A stretch of DNA of 64,000 nucleotides, from positions 27,420 through 91,419 of the forward strand of contig VZRS01001507.1 in assembly GCA_013398055.1 (NCBI GenBank), given 5' to 3'. A program made the translations under genes and the position numbers. Within the stretch, counting starts at the first letter, position 1, and every line of letters starts with the position of its first letter. Positions 22,586 to 37,400 of the stretch are shown here, piece by piece. Source of the DNA: Ifrita kowaldi (lineage: Eukaryota > Chordata > Aves > Passeriformes > Cinclosomatidae). The notes under the pieces are model-generated. The model did no database searches. It saw only the letters and a list, made by a program, of their open reading frames with translations, and was not told where the DNA came from.

Positions 22586-24156
22586 TTATAATTGCTTAAT
22601 ATTACTTGCTATTTAGCATAGTCCAGCAAAAGAATTATCCTTGAGTAATGGAGTTATTCTTTGGGAAAACCAATTTCTGGATCTCAGTTTACATCATTTC
22701 TTAAAAGAAAAAAAAAAAAATCAGGATTAAGCAGCACATTCACAATTGACCAGAACGCAAGAAAGAGACCTGGGTCAGGATTAAGTTTAGGCAGGAGTTT
22801 GAGAATTAAAGCCAAAAGTTTTAGTTTAGTTTAATAATAAGAATCAAAATGTTAATATTTTTACTAGTTATGAAAGAGTTTGAGAACTATAATCCTGGTG
22901 AAATCAGCATCTATTATCTCAATTTATTTTACTGATTTTGTAAAACTGTGTACATGAAGAGCTTTTCATTTCTGGTGACATTATCCTTGGTCATGAAAAT
23001 AAAAACTATCTGGACACAAAAGAAAAATAAAGAAACAAAGTGGAAATCTCCACTCAGTTATAAAATGAAAGCTCACATATTTTACATCATTGGTGATGGG
23101 AACAAAGAGTTGTTTCTCTTACTTTGCCCAGCTTAGTAAACAAAAAGTGACAATAGTAACTACGTATAACTCCTATGGTAAGTTCCAGATGGCAGTGCTT
23201 GGTGTGCCAAGCTTATTCTTCTCACAGAACTGACTCTAGACATCATTTTAAGTACAGTGGCAAATGATCTGAAAATCGGAACAAGCCTTGGCCACACTTT
23301 TTGAAGCTCATCTGTGTGCAGAGAAAGCATAAGCTACAATGAGTTTCAATCACAGTTCAGTTATGGTAGATATCAGGAAAATTGGGTAAGGTCTTAAAAA
23401 CAAATACATCAAGTTTGGGTGTAGCTTCCAGGAGTCAATTGATGTCTCTGACAAGCAATTACAAGTCCACACAGATACCCAAAATCACATAAAGCAAACT
23501 TAGTGATAGATAATAAAAGCTTAGCTATCCAAGGAACAGCTAATTTGCCAGACATATTCCAAAGTAAGATAATCTTCTGCTTGCATCTACAAAGTAGATA
23601 AAAGAGTTAGACCACTTGGGTATGAGTAACAAGGTAGCAGAAAATTGAATTTGGCAAAAATCTGTTGGAATTTCATTTAGTGATGAGATCTTGAAATACC
23701 TAAATAACTTAGGCAGGAAGAAAAGAATGTATGTATAGAGATCTTAGCAACAGTTGTCCTTCAAAACAGCATAAATTCTCAGCTGAGAGAAGTGGGAGAC
23801 AGACAATTCACAGCAAATAGCACAAAGACATTTTCCCTTGTATTTATATATATGCCATAAACCTAGAATGCAGAGGGAAAGAACCTAAGCAAATTAAAGA
23901 AACTCAAGCAAATAAACACTGCATGCTTTCCCTTTCTCTTTTTTTATTTTTCAGGTTGACATAAAGTATTCATTGCTCCAGAATTGTTAAATCCTCAGTA
24001 ATACTGTGTAGAGCAGCTGGATTATTGTTTAACAGGAATTAAATTAATGCATTTCTTTCTTACTAAGGTGTTGTCTTTGATAGAAATTTAATTAAACTTT
24101 TTGCATACCTGAACTGGGTAAGTGAACTATTGTTATACTACAGGTAACTTGATAGC
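22586..24156. other. AT-rich intergenic DNA, nothing recognised
   Basis: Contains an A-run near 22709-22721 and a pyrimidine tract ending in ttcag at about 23930-23955. No exon or repeat family is supported. Confidence 0.55.
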
Positions 24157-24190
24157 AAAAAAAAAAAAAAAAAAAAAAAAANNNAAAAAA
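24157..24190. repeat. Poly(A) tract with a 3-base gap
   Basis: Run of A interrupted by NNN at 24182-24184, probably a homopolymer of unresolved length. Confidence 0.9.
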
Positions 24191-27100
24191 GAAAAAGACA
24201 GTGTCATTTTCTATATCTTTCAGTCATAATTCATTGTATTCACTGAATTGATTAATTGATTTTCAAGTTTCATATCTCTTCAGTGTTGTTAGTACCATAT
24301 GTGTATATAATCAGATTTTGTGGACTGTAAGCAGCAAACAGCTGCAAATTTTCTTCATCTATTTAAAAAAGAGATAATTAGATTACAAATTCTTTTGCTA
24401 ATTTTCCCACCAGCTCCTTGGTTCATTCTTTATTATTTATATTCAAGCATTTATTTACCTTTCAAAACAAGAGTTTTTCAATGGCATATGTATGCAAATA
24501 AGATGTGAAGACTATACGAACACAGACCTAGTTCATAAACCTCCTTCTGCCTTTCTGATCCTTACCATCTTTCTATTTCTTCCCATTCAGTTAACTCACT
24601 TTTGTCACATGCTCATTTCGGTTTTGTTTCACAGTCTCCAGCACCACAGGACCATTTAATACCCTCTGTTACCCCAGGGCCCTAAGCTGCTCTTTTGCTC
24701 TCTGCTTTTCCTGTCCACTGGAGAAGAAAACATTGTTTCAACACATTTAGTTTTGCAGAACATAGGAGACTTTGGACTCTCAGAGTGACTGTGTCAAGAG
24801 CAGAAACAATGGAAAAAAGTAAGAGGGGTGGCATCAGAGAAAATTAATACAGAAATAAATGCTCTCTCTCTAATATCACAAAAGCCACAATAGCTTTGTT
24901 CTTTTCAAAAAAGACAACTGAAGCACCATGGCAGTTTCTGTTGATGTCATTCTAGAATGGGAAAGCAACCTTGACAGCAATGAAACTTAGCTTTTTTTCT
25001 CTTTGTTTTTCCCCCTCTGTTCAGCTGGCAGCAGTGGGAATTCAGAATCTGATCTAGCCAGCTACAGGGCCATTTCCTCTGCTTAATCACACAGCTTCAG
25101 CTAGCATGGGGGAAGCCAGATAGAGCCAACTCAGGAGCACTGGTGTAAGTAAGAGGGGAATTTGGACCACGTCATTGGTATGAATTTTGGACCGTGGCAG
25201 ATAAAGGAACACGAAGTAGAATAATGTGTGGCAAATGCAGCTGAGGCTGAACATATCTCATCTGTCTTTCTCCCTGCCAATTACTGCTTCTCCAAAGCTG
25301 CTTATTTCAGTGGTGTTCCCTGATTCTCTCATAAGACTAGTAGTGGTAGTGCTATTGGAGATGCACTGGAAACATCCCAAATTATCTAGTCTATTTAAGT
25401 GACTTTGATCACATTTGCTTACTTCAAGGGTTATGAGTAAATTGCTTACATCCTGTGGCATCTCACATCTCCTAGTTACTGTTGGTGTGAGCTCCAAGAA
25501 AATTCAATGCTAATGCCAAAGGCACTGACTGAGCAAACTTCAATTCTGAAAGTTAAAGGGTCAAAACAATAACAATGGACCAGCTGTTCCTACTGGAACA
25601 ACAGAAAGAAAATATGAATAACAAGGACTTGAAATGTCTTTCTTCATTAAAATCATGTCTGTGTGGTCTTTTCCTTCTTGAAGACTGCATCATTTAAAGA
25701 TACATTTATCTATGAAGTACAATCTTTGGAGCATTTCAGAGCTTTGTGAAAACCCCACCCGTTTTTTTAACCTGTTTAGAATGAGGAAACTAACAGTAAA
25801 AAAAATGCTGCTTTCTATTCAGAGGAATGATAAACTCTTACTGGGGACACCAATCTACTTCCAGATATAGCTAAAAGAGAAATTCTTTCCTTTAGCTGAG
25901 AGGTCAAGCTTACTGTTGATACACAAATATGATACCAGATTGCATACAATATCATTGCAAATATGTACCACCAGGTCAGTCATCAAGTGAAACAAACTTT
26001 CCTGAAAAAAACTGTCCTTACAGTTCATTGACACATGAATAGGTAGGGGTCTGCTCACCTTTTCTTGAATAAAATGGTGATTTAGATTTTAAATGGCTTT
26101 CAGCAATATTTGAAAATAATTGTGTGAATTTTTCAAAAAGAGAAGAAAACCCTATGTAAAACTATGATTCTTTTTACCTTCATATTTCACTGTGCTTTCT
26201 GTATGAAGGAATAATGAAGTGTTATATTATCCTATGGCTCCTGAAACTACTATGAAATATTAGGGAGTGAAGGAAGGGAAGAAAGAAAAGTCAAAGAAAG
26301 AATGAGAAGTCTTATCTATGTCTAATTTTGTGAGGCTTATTTCATTCCAATGGAGTCTGTGAAAAAAAAATTTTTTCAACATCTACCCTAAATATTACAT
26401 TAGGTTATTTTTGTATTTTTAGTCTACAGCTATTAATGTAAAATTAGAGTTTGATTCCAGCTTTAAATTGTAACTTAATGATTTGGTATTTTGCTTCCTC
26501 ATCTCAGTAGTTTTGAGAAAAGTTACACATGGTTGGATTACATTTCTCTTAAGGGACCTTTGTATTTTAATAACTGAAGTGGCTGCAAAGTAGCATGCTC
26601 CTCTCAGTTGCGAAACTTGATGATTTTGTAAGAGTTGAGGTTTCTCCTCTAGTGAGATAGGTTTTTCTGTGGTATACTTAAAAATGCTTAGGAAGCCACT
26701 ACCCCGTACACTTGGTTCCTCTCCAGAGCTGCTCCACCATGGCTAATTTCCACACCTATCCTAGAGTGCAGCATTGACCGTGTGAGCACAGCCCGTCTGT
26801 TTCAGAATGACACAAGTCAGTTTAAATCACATCAGAGAGAGCAGTCACTTCCAGCACAGGAGAGGGAAGCAGCAGTGGAGTCAATCACAAGCATCTGTCT
26901 GACTGTAACCAGCTCATACTGTTGATTGCAGCATCTCTGCTGAGAGGGCAGCAACTCACGGCTTGATGGCAGTAATTTCTTAAAACACTAAGAATATGAG
27001 TACTCTGTGTGATCCCTTAAAAGGCCACAAATGACATTAGGCAGATATGCACGGAAAGTAAAAAGTCCAGTCTTTAGACTCAAGAGTGCATTTACATAGA

Positions 27101-28140
27101 GAATACATGAATGCTTTCTGTCTCAGTGGATCCTGATTAATTTTGGCATATTCACTCACTAGTAATACACTATTTTCTTCTCCTTAGGATTTTCATGCTT
27201 TTTTAATAATAAAAAAATTAATAAATATGCCTACTTCCTGGTCAGCTTTACACCTCAGTATCTCATTTAAGTTTCTTCAGTAGCTACTCCACTGAGGTGG
27301 TTCACCCGAGTGTGATGTGAGGTATTAAATGGTTCAGGCATAGAGGTTCAGCAGAGAGGGGAAATATGTCTGGGAATTTGTTCCAGATGGCTTGCATTTT
27401 CTGAAGAAATTCACTGACTGCTTACTTGCACTAATAGAAAGGTGTCATGAAAGCTGAAAGGTGTCACTCTTTTTAAGTCAATACCAGAATTTTACTAGGA
27501 TAATGATTAAATTAAAAGCCTAACAATTACTTCCTGTTTCATCACCTTCTTGCTCCAGTCACTCACTGTTGTTCAGCCATTTCCTCAGCTTTGATCCTGT
27601 CATCTTTGAGTAAATTCTGTTCTGTCTTCATAGACCAAATTTGTAAACAAAATAAAGTCCTTAAAATCCGAGGCAACCCCAATCTGAGCCCAGATCTCAA
27701 GGAAAATTAAGTAGGGATTTTACTCATAGAAGATTTCACTACTTTGCTGGCTGGAAAGACTTAAATTCACACAGGATATAATACAGTATTCTAACAGTAC
27801 ATTTTATTTTCCCGTGATTTAGATTTTAAGACAGTTATAGTAACTTTGGGTTCAATACTAAATACTTACACACACAAGTGATTGCAAGCATACAAGTAGA
27901 ACAGTGCTTTGCTTCAAAAACAGTGGAAACTTGATGCTGATATGTATTTTTTAAATCCCTCTTAAGGAGAACTGTTCCAATGCTTGCTTCAATTTCAATA
28001 CTATCTTGTTATTTAAGCAGTGGCATTAAAAACACTGATATTGGTCATATGTTAAGCTATGCACAAGAGACATGGCTAAAGGTAGACTCTGACTCTGATT
28101 TATCTTTTTGAACAGTTGCTTGAATTTAGTAAAGCAAATT
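24191..28140. other. AT-rich intergenic DNA, nothing recognised
   Basis: Only short uninformative ORFs. A slightly GC-richer, low-repeat patch at about 26690-26990 has no coding frame. Confidence 0.55.
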
Positions 28141-28471
28141 CAGACTACTAATTTCTTTTGGAATTAAATCTAAATATCCTACCACTCGGGCAAAGATTGC
28201 CATTAACTTTCCAGCAAAATAGGTGCCCAATGTCAATGTTTTTGTCTCTTGCTGAATATTATGCAGAAACTAAACCTGGCATTAATTCATATGATAATGA
28301 ATTAATTTTAAAGTCAAACATATGGTCCATTTGCTTTATGTGGGTGAAATAACCCATCACATGATTAGACATGGAGATTACATTTCTGGTTATTGGACAC
28401 ATAAGAGTGAATCGATAAATCCTGAATAGTGTCAATATTGTTCAATGTTAAAAAAAAAAAAAAAAAAAAGA
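28141..28471 (+). other. Short ORF fragments followed by a poly(A) tract
   Basis: An open frame at about 28158-28352 is followed, in another frame, by a second stretch (about 28335-28430, containing HGDYISGYWTHKSE). About 20 As follow at 28450-28469. The order, frameshifted ORF pieces then A-tail, could be an old retrocopy, but no parent gene or flanking duplication was found and chance is equally possible. Confidence 0.2.
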
Positions 28472-31420
28472 GAAAAATTTAACAGTTCAATCTGTCCTTG
28501 TCCTTCATGTGTCCTGTTTTCTGAAGTGAACTATTCTGAACCATTTTGCCATATTTGAAATGTAAAACCAAACCCTGCCTGTTTAATAAGTATATGCTTT
28601 ACATAAAGTCCATATTAATGAGATGGGGGTTTTTTGAATTATTTTAAAATATTTCATCAAATAAATAGCACTCAGGTCTTGAACATTTTTATACTTCAAA
28701 ATTTCTTTTATCTACTTTGCTACAGTCAGACATCAACTAGAAATCATATTAAATCTACTTAAAATTGCTGATACTTCAGATCATCCACTTCCTAATTATT
28801 TCTTGTATGTATTTCTGTAAGGTGAGCTACCCCTATGCAGGACAAAAAGCCACTGACACAGAATATGGATGAATGAAGTGTGCAGCGGCAAAACAGCATG
28901 GAAAAGAGAAAGTGCTGGATGCACAGTAACTTCGGAGGCACCTACTTCTGTCTCCTGATTCTGCAGGTGTAAAATTACCCTTGTGATGTATATGTCTCTT
29001 GTAATTTCTATTAAATATATAATCTACATTGAGACTATATTTCAGGGCATTTTTTTTCAGGGACTAAAATGGAGCTCATTAGTACCTTCTTAAATTTCCT
29101 TGTACTCGAAACTAGCAATGAAACAACAAGCCTTATTAATCTAGGAGGTATGGGATAAAACCCCACAATCTATCTTACGCTGGAAAATGCTGAACATTTG
29201 TACTTTAAATATCATTCTTCTAAAACAAATTCATCTTATTAAAGAAACCAACTCAACAGGAAAAAAAACGGATCTTTCTCTTGATAGGACCATCAAAGAC
29301 AAACTCTTACAAATGAATTCGTCTATTAGTATTATCTTCTGTTCCTACATAATTGCAGAATAAGCAGTCAAAACAGAGGAAAAAGGCAGGCTATTCTTTT
29401 TACTTTTTGTAACACCAGACTCAGGCTAAAGATATTTAATCATAAGGTGTTCCAGTGGCCAGCTTTGCAGAAATGAATGCAAAGTCCTGCACTGCCAGGC
29501 TGTCGATGGAGCAGATAATCAGACATTAGTCTTCTCAGCTCAGTCTTCGACTGAGTCCTTCGGGCAACAAAAATAAATCCAGTCATTTATGTTCTATTAT
29601 TCCTCAGATTCATTATTTCTCTGTTCTGTCTTAATTTTGTTATGACATATTTCTCTGTTTTTTAGTATAATGATATCCATATTTTGTCCTTTGTTTCTTT
29701 TATAATTGTACACATTGCAAAAAAAGAAGTCATGAATGGTTTTTAGGTTTTTTTAACATTTTTCATCACAGGGACATCTTAAAGCTGTCAAACCATTTTC
29801 TATCCAAATGTCATACTTCTTTCGAAACACAGTATTGTTTCTGTATATCTTTTGTAGCTAAGCTAACATTGACAATTAACTGTGTCTTTGATCTGAGAGC
29901 TTTAGACGTAGACCAGCCTGTAATGGTAATTGAGAAAGCATTACATAAACAAAGTAACTGGCATGATTTATTGCTATGTCAAACAATAAACATAGCTTTC
30001 TGAGATTTTTTTCATGAGAATGATCAGTACCTGTGCCTGACCTTGTATCAAACTAGGCCTATGCTTTATTTTTGAGCTACTATCTTTTCAATCCTTGCCC
30101 TTGATTTCAAAGATTCAGTTTTATTTGATGGTGTCCACTGCTGCCATTGACTTGGATATTTTATGGGCCAATGCTTATCATTCTGCAGAATACAGATCTC
30201 TTGATCTTGAGACATAATAAAGGTCAACCTAGCAGTTAAATCTGATAAAGGTAGTCCAAGGCTCTAGTGACAGTATGACTGTACAAATAGGCATCACTGT
30301 ACGAGTAATTTATGATCCATATTGTGATAATAACAATTTTTGGTTTTCTCCAACCACAGATGGAGAAGATTCTCCAAGATGGGGTATCATCATGTTCCTC
30401 CTCCCTACTGAGAAAGTTGAGATTGTTGAAGAGCCTTGTTAACCCTTTGAACACATACTTCACTAGTAGGAATGTATTCCACTGGCCAGTGGGGTAGGTT
30501 TGGTCTTGCTAAACCACTGTCATATTTGCAGGCATTTGGGAGTTCCAGGGGTACTCACTGGAATATTTTGTTTCAAAGTGTCCCTCAGTTGTTGTGTGTT
30601 TGTGTAAACTCTGCCAGGTACATCTCTTGTATTCTAAGTCTGGTTTTTTTAGAAGCTTTCACTTTATGTTTATATAAAAAAGAAACCTTATTTCACTTGA
30701 TGAGTAATAAAGACTTGGTGTGATATATCTTCACTGGTCTTTCTCAAGGTAGCACTGAGAGGAAGTGCCCATACATGCAGCTATCTATTTAGATGGGTTG
30801 TGTCTTTGTTTCCAAGGCTTCGCATTTCATGAAGAAAGTGAATAGCAGTTTGGTGTCTGAGGGCAGATATTAAATGCCTGAAGTAAGTAGGCAAGTTTTA
30901 CATGTATAAAGACTTTTGAATCACAGATAATATTATCTAAAGAGTAAAATAATGCTGTTATTCTTATTGCTTGAGCATCATCAGTGTGTTTCTCATTGTT
31001 CCTCAGAATAAAATAATTGAAGAAATTTATCCTCAAGACATATGCTATATAACTCTATCCATTCTTGTTGTAGTGAAGTATAGTAAATAAGGCTTTGTGC
31101 TAGTTTCAGCAGCACAGCCCAGTACACAGGGGAATGATAAAAATTATGTTGCTTCTTCTTCTGAGACTAAGGATCCCCTTCTGCCCAGAAAAATTTTTGA
31201 CTTATCTGTTTATCCTGTAAACCAAAGTGTTCTACTAAGATGAGGCTAGCTACACCATATGATGCAAAAACATGCAAAACAGCTTTTCTCTTATTGCATG
31301 ATTTTATCTCAGTAGAAGGGATGGAATTAGCATTTCATCTATGTAGGGATATTTGTGTATTTAGTCCATAATATGACTGTACTAACAAGGGAAATACTCC
31401 ACTTATTTATTGTTTTTAAG
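28472..31420. other. AT-rich intergenic DNA, nothing recognised
   Basis: No repeat family, RNA gene or convincing coding frame was seen. Confidence 0.55.
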
Positions 31421-31481
31421 CCATAGCTGGCAGTTGGAGCTGTACATTAAAACCATAGCTGGAAGCTGGAGCTGCATATTA
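31421..31481. repeat. Imperfect 32-bp tandem duplication
   Basis: The unit ccatagctggcagttggagc at 31421 is repeated as ccatagctggaagctggagc from 31453, with a few substitutions. Confidence 0.8.
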
Positions 31482-34400
31482 TCTTTTTTGCTAAGCAAGA
31501 TTCTAAAAGGACAGAAAACCAATTTTATCATTACTATTATTATAGTTCTATCTGGTCCTTTTTCAGTTCTTTCAGACTTGAATCAATTTGACCAATGTGG
31601 TTGTGGATGAAAATAAAAAAAGCTTTCTTGACAAAGGGGAAAGAGATGAATGGATCAGGAGGTGAGATAGGGTGATAGAGCAGCTACATGAGAAAATGGG
31701 AAAAATCACTAGGAAGCAGAAACTGTATGTGCTCTCAGGGAAATGAGAAGGATCGATTAGGTGAGGGGTGGAAGGTAGGACAGAAGAGGAAGACAGGGGT
31801 AATAGAGGGCAACAAATTGTTTCTGTTTTAATGTGTGTGAGGAGAATGGAATGAAATAGGAACCTGAAGAATCATGTGCAGCTGTCAATATGAGGAGCTT
31901 TTTGAATACAAAATATATTGCTTGTTGTCCTGAGTGTTGTCTGTGCACTTTGCACAGATTAGTTGTTTGTATGAAAATCACTGGCATACATAAGAATCTG
32001 TGAACTGTAAATGTGGATGTCATGCAGAGAAAGAATGTACTTACATTCACACAGTCTCATGGAGGTATTGATGAAACCACATCCTGCAGTAACATCCCCA
32101 GCAGGTGGCAGAACTGAGTTTTGGCCATGATACAGTCTTAGACTCTCTGCTGTTATGTCTGCTAATGACTGGTTATTCCTGTTAATCTCTGATGTGAATA
32201 GCTGGAATAGCCTATCTGTGTATTATTGATCACCATATCCATAGGATCTAAGAGCAGAATCCTAGACAAGAATTTTTCTACAGAAAGAAACAAAACTAAA
32301 CTATTAGACCTGGAAGTTATTGAAATCACCCAATACATCAAGAAGCAGTGAAGGTGAAACACTCAGTAGCATCAGTCTTCAGTGAAGGAGGTAAAGTGAG
32401 AATGTGCCAACACCTTTTGCTTGCAGAAAAATGTGATGAGAAAAGTTTTCAGAGACACAAAGCACTGAAGTATAGTAATTATTCTGTTTTGTTGCTATTT
32501 TATTGTCAAGTAAATGGAAACAATAGAAACAGAATATAATGTATTGTTAGATCTGAAACACAGTATGAGAAAGAAAACAATGAATAGAAAAATATTTCTA
32601 TTTACAGGTGATGTAAAAGAGAACACGGATATCATTACAAATCCACTTCTTCAGTATTTTTGTGGATTTATTTTACTGTTGAAGCCCCTTATGGGTTGGG
32701 GGTTTTTTGCAAATTGTTATTTCACAAACCAGCTTCTCTTCTGCGAAGTCATGTTTCGGTATGTTTGAATTTGCAACATATATTCCAGGTTAAAGAAAGA
32801 CAATAATATAGTTTAATTTACTTTTCTTTTCCTGCAAGAAAAATTGGCTACAGAAAGTCAACTTCTCTACTTGCAAAACAAATAGAATTGGTAGCTAGCA
32901 GCCATTGTTCTTGGAAGGCAAACCAAACTTCTGAATTTGAATATTTGGATTGCAACTAAAATATATTTTTTTCCATAAGTAAACAATTTAACTAGTATGT
33001 CAGAAGATTATATTTTTGTTTGTCTGAATTGGAGATTTTCATGTTGTGCAAAAGACCTTACAAGACCTTTATCTCTTTTCCATCTTTTTTTCCTTCAGCT
33101 TCTTTTTTTTCATCTCTGTTTCTATTCCTTCCTTCCTTCCTCTTGTCTCACCCTTTCTCTTTCATCTTTTCTTACTGTCATTGCTTAGTCAAGTGGCTTA
33201 GGATGTTCCCACTGAAAATTGTGGTTTGAGCTGAAAGAGCTGAGGATGAGTGTAGGACAAAGAGGAAGACAAACTGCCGTAAGAATGCTTGTGTTCCTCC
33301 CGAAAAAACACGGGGAAAGAAGACGGACGAATGAAACAGGAGCTTGAAAGACTGCAACTTTGGATGTAAAAAAGGGATGAGCAAATTGTAGACGTTTACT
33401 TGGCAAGAAAGCAGTGATTCTTGTATATTTAAACCCTGTGTGCTGTTGTTCCTCCAGTCTCTATGGTAACAATAACACAGACAGAAGAGGAACACTGAGG
33501 AAAGGCTGATGGAAACAAAGCATGCTTACATTTTGTAAAATGCCTGGGGAATCTGAGTTTTGGATGACTTGACTGAAATAAACAAGATTCATTTTCTAAC
33601 TGCTAAGAATTCAGCTTCACTAAATGGAGCTCTTCTGAGGTGTCTAAAGTTAGTGTAAGGCAGCCTGCATTCCATAAAGCCACTAAAAGGGAAAAAAATA
33701 TTATTCTGACTGTCACTTATGACAAAATTTCTCAGCCTTTTGTTGTATTCCTGGAATGAAAAGCCCCTCATTTTACAGAACACTTCAAATACATGAACAA
33801 AGTCCTTTGAATAAATCAAGACACAGGTGATTTGCTTAGTATCATGAGATCGTAAGTAAGAACTTTTTTTTTTTTTGTGGGTGTAGTTGAAGTCTAGCCT
33901 GAACTCCTATACAGATAGAGGTGATAATCTATTCTTAGCTCATCACATTGAAATTTGATACCTAGAGTCCCATATTTTATATATGAGTGATTTGATTTCT
34001 AGTGTTGCTAAGCAAATCACATGCTGCATCTTCTCCTGACAGCATCCAATCACTGACATACTTGTAAACACTGTATTTATAGAAAATTAAGAGTGAAAAG
34101 AAATAAAAGAAATTCTTGCAAAACATTTTCCCCTATATATTCTTTAGATTTTCCGCAAACATTCTTGCATGCTTGAGAGTCCTCATGTGATACACTTCTG
34201 GCATAGAAGAAATGATACAGCAGTTGCTGCTCAGATTGAACCTACTACAGAGGTGAAAAGTGCAGCAGCTGATCAAAGACAGTAAGCAAAGAAGCATAGG
34301 AATAATCAAAACTGTGAAGGACAGAATTATTCATAGAAAATCCCAACTGTTTTCCTTCTCATTGACATATCTTAAATTCCTATTATACCACTTATAAGAG

Positions 34401-37400
34401 GGACAAGGACATCTCTGAGTAACTTTCAGCAATGTATGTAAAGTTCAGCTAGAAGGTAGGTGAAATGAAAACCTTTTTCCTGAAAGATCACAATGGGGGC
34501 GACTAATGAAGCACTTCTCCACCAATACACAGTAGCTTGATGAAAAAAAAAATAGGCTGTTAAAGAGTAGTATGCACTTTTGATCGCAGGCTCAAACCTC
34601 TTCTAAAAAGTAACAAAATGTTATTTTATCCTTCTACTTTGCACGTCTGTGTGTCGGTTTGGAATTGTTCTTGTTTTGGTTTCTGAGTTATATGGAAGCC
34701 TAGTGATCCTGGAAATGCATGAACAACCCTTTCATCAGCTAAGATAATTCTTTAAGACCTGTATATTTCCAGTATTAAAGAATAAATAAATCCATTTTTT
34801 ACAGCCAGATGCTCAATGGTTGAACTCTCTCAGCTGTGGTTTGGGGTGTGTATGAAACTTCTAAGAGTTTGTCATCACTGGAGCTTTGATCTTTGCCACT
34901 CCACTGTATAAAGCAGCCGTGCCTAATTAGAAAACTAAACTTCGCATGGTAGATATAGATTTCATTTTGTCAGCATAACAGTAAGAACAGCTAAATAACC
35001 CATGTGTTTATTGCTGGCATGATGCTTTACTTGAAACACTTACCACCACCACCTTTTTAAAGGAAAATAGGTCATTCTGTTGCAGCACAAACTGACAAAA
35101 TTAGGGTATAGTGCTCAAATTTTACTGACAGCCCTTGCTATTACATAATACTTCAACTCTTGAAGAAAGATTAAAGAAATTTTTAAAAAAGGATAAATAA
35201 AAATAAAAGAAAACTTAAAAACATATCTAAACATATAAAAGTCTATATAAACTAAGTAATTGTGAACATAGAATTTCAATATGGACCTTTGAGTGGAAAT
35301 AGTTAATTAGCAAGAGATCATTCAACCGGAAATTCGTATTATGAAACCTTCCAATACTTTATCCAATAGACTTTAGCTGACTGCTACAAAATGCAACCCA
35401 TTGTGCTAACAATGTAATTATAAAGGGACAACATAAGTCTGCTTGTTTTTTCTCCTAACAAACATTTCCCCTGATTATTATGACAGCATCAGCCAATCAG
35501 TTTTTGTTTCCAGAACATGATTTATATTATGTGTCTATTGGAATTTCCATTATATTCCACACTGGTGTGCATTAAGCATTTCTTAGCTAGTTTTTGGTAA
35601 TAAATCATAATTGAGCTTCATATACTTTTGGACTGGAATAATGTGTGTGCAACACCTACTTGGAACACAGCCTCAGTAACAAAATAGAGAGAAGGTGCTG
35701 TGCTGTCAGCTGAAGAGGCATCAGAAAGTATTATTCTTTTCTGCTTTTGGTCATATGTACAGATATGCCATTGTCCCAAATAGGAAGAAGAAAAAAATAC
35801 TGGGTTTAACTGTTTCTTATGAATTTGCAGAAAAGCATGACTTGAATTCCAATTTTCTGTCTAGGGAGAATCTCTCATGTCCATTCACTTCTTTCACCTT
35901 CTTTTAGTGGTTTTCTGTATGTTAAATATTTTATGTATTGAGAAAATTCAATAGAAAATTCAAATTTATGTATACTACACAGATTTAATTTATTTTCAAG
36001 AATTCAGATGAGTTCTTAATTAAAGTTTCTCCAGCTGTGAGACACATAATCAGGATGAATTCTATAACAGAGTGGTACTGTTCAGTGTTGTGACAATACA
36101 GATAAGCAAACATATGTTGGTTATAAAATAAGGATATCTATAAGTAAAGATAAATATCATACTAGGACTTACTTGTATGGGATAATTTCATATGTCATAG
36201 AAACACATCTGGTGCAAAACTTGGGATTATCTCATTAACAGAGATTTATCCATAAATGACTTGCAGGTCATAAAGTGACTCATGAACCTAAGGTGCTATA
36301 CTTTTGCTGTGTGCCTACTTTTGCATTTCCATTCCTGTCTAGATCTGCTACTCTCCTGGCTAAAGTAAACATCAGTCTTGCATTCCTACATGAACTAGGT
36401 CACAACCTAGAAATGAGCCTATCAAAATTATCTGAGCAGTCTTCATGCAGGGTCACTACAGTGGTTTTATTCACCATAGGATGTTTTAAGATGAATTGCC
36501 ACTGAGTAGAATACAGATGATGTCCGCAAGTACAGAGAAGAGACAACGCTTTTTTTAAGTAAGTGGTTTACTACTAGGCTAGAAAGAGATCTTCTCTTGT
36601 CCTGGTCAGTCTTGATTTTCTTTATGGAGACATGCACGTAACAGAAAAGGCTTGAATATGGGCCCTATTTATATCCTAGTGTAGCTAGAGAGTTTTATCT
36701 TAAAGGGGTATTTCAACTCCCTTGAATAATGGAGAAAATTGCTCAAACTCGTTTGGATTACTTAGGAGTCTCAGGTAATTACACTTAAAATGAAGGAAAA
36801 AGTGTGTCAGGAAACAGCTTCTAATTCAGCAATCATAATGATTGAAATGATTGAAAACAATTTATGGAGGTAAATAATTTATATGGCTGTCATCATAAGT
36901 GCTCAGTGTGTTTTTTATTATGAACAGAAACTACTGCCAGAATCACAGTTAAGATTTTCATTCTAACCTAACTGTCATTTCCTAAGTGTTCTAGAGATAT
37001 GTGTACCAAGTACACACTTTTAACAAGAACTTTGGTGCTACAGTCCCTAAAAAATGCTACTAGCATGTCAGTCTGGTCTTTCATAGATTCATTTGATCAG
37101 TCTTCCAACACCCTCTTCATTACTTGTCTGAGTGTGCCCAGTGAGGGCAGTGAACATCATTTTAAGCACAAATATCCTTCTGGGATGCATTTACACTGTA
37201 AAATATCTTCTTATTTTGTTTTCAAATCTCCTGTTCAGTCATATGATCTGTAAGTTAGCTTGCCCAGGGCTGTATCTGGATAAAACTAAGTCGTTATCTC
37301 TGAGACGAAACTGAGGAAGGGTTATGGGGATAGTTTGATCTGCCCCCTATACACACCAACAGCATTATCTATTACAGTTGCAGTGTCATCAAAATCCTTC

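Noticed and set aside
24157..24190. A-run as a retrocopy tail
   Set aside because: No coding remnant precedes it and no flanking repeat is seen; simple homopolymer with gap.
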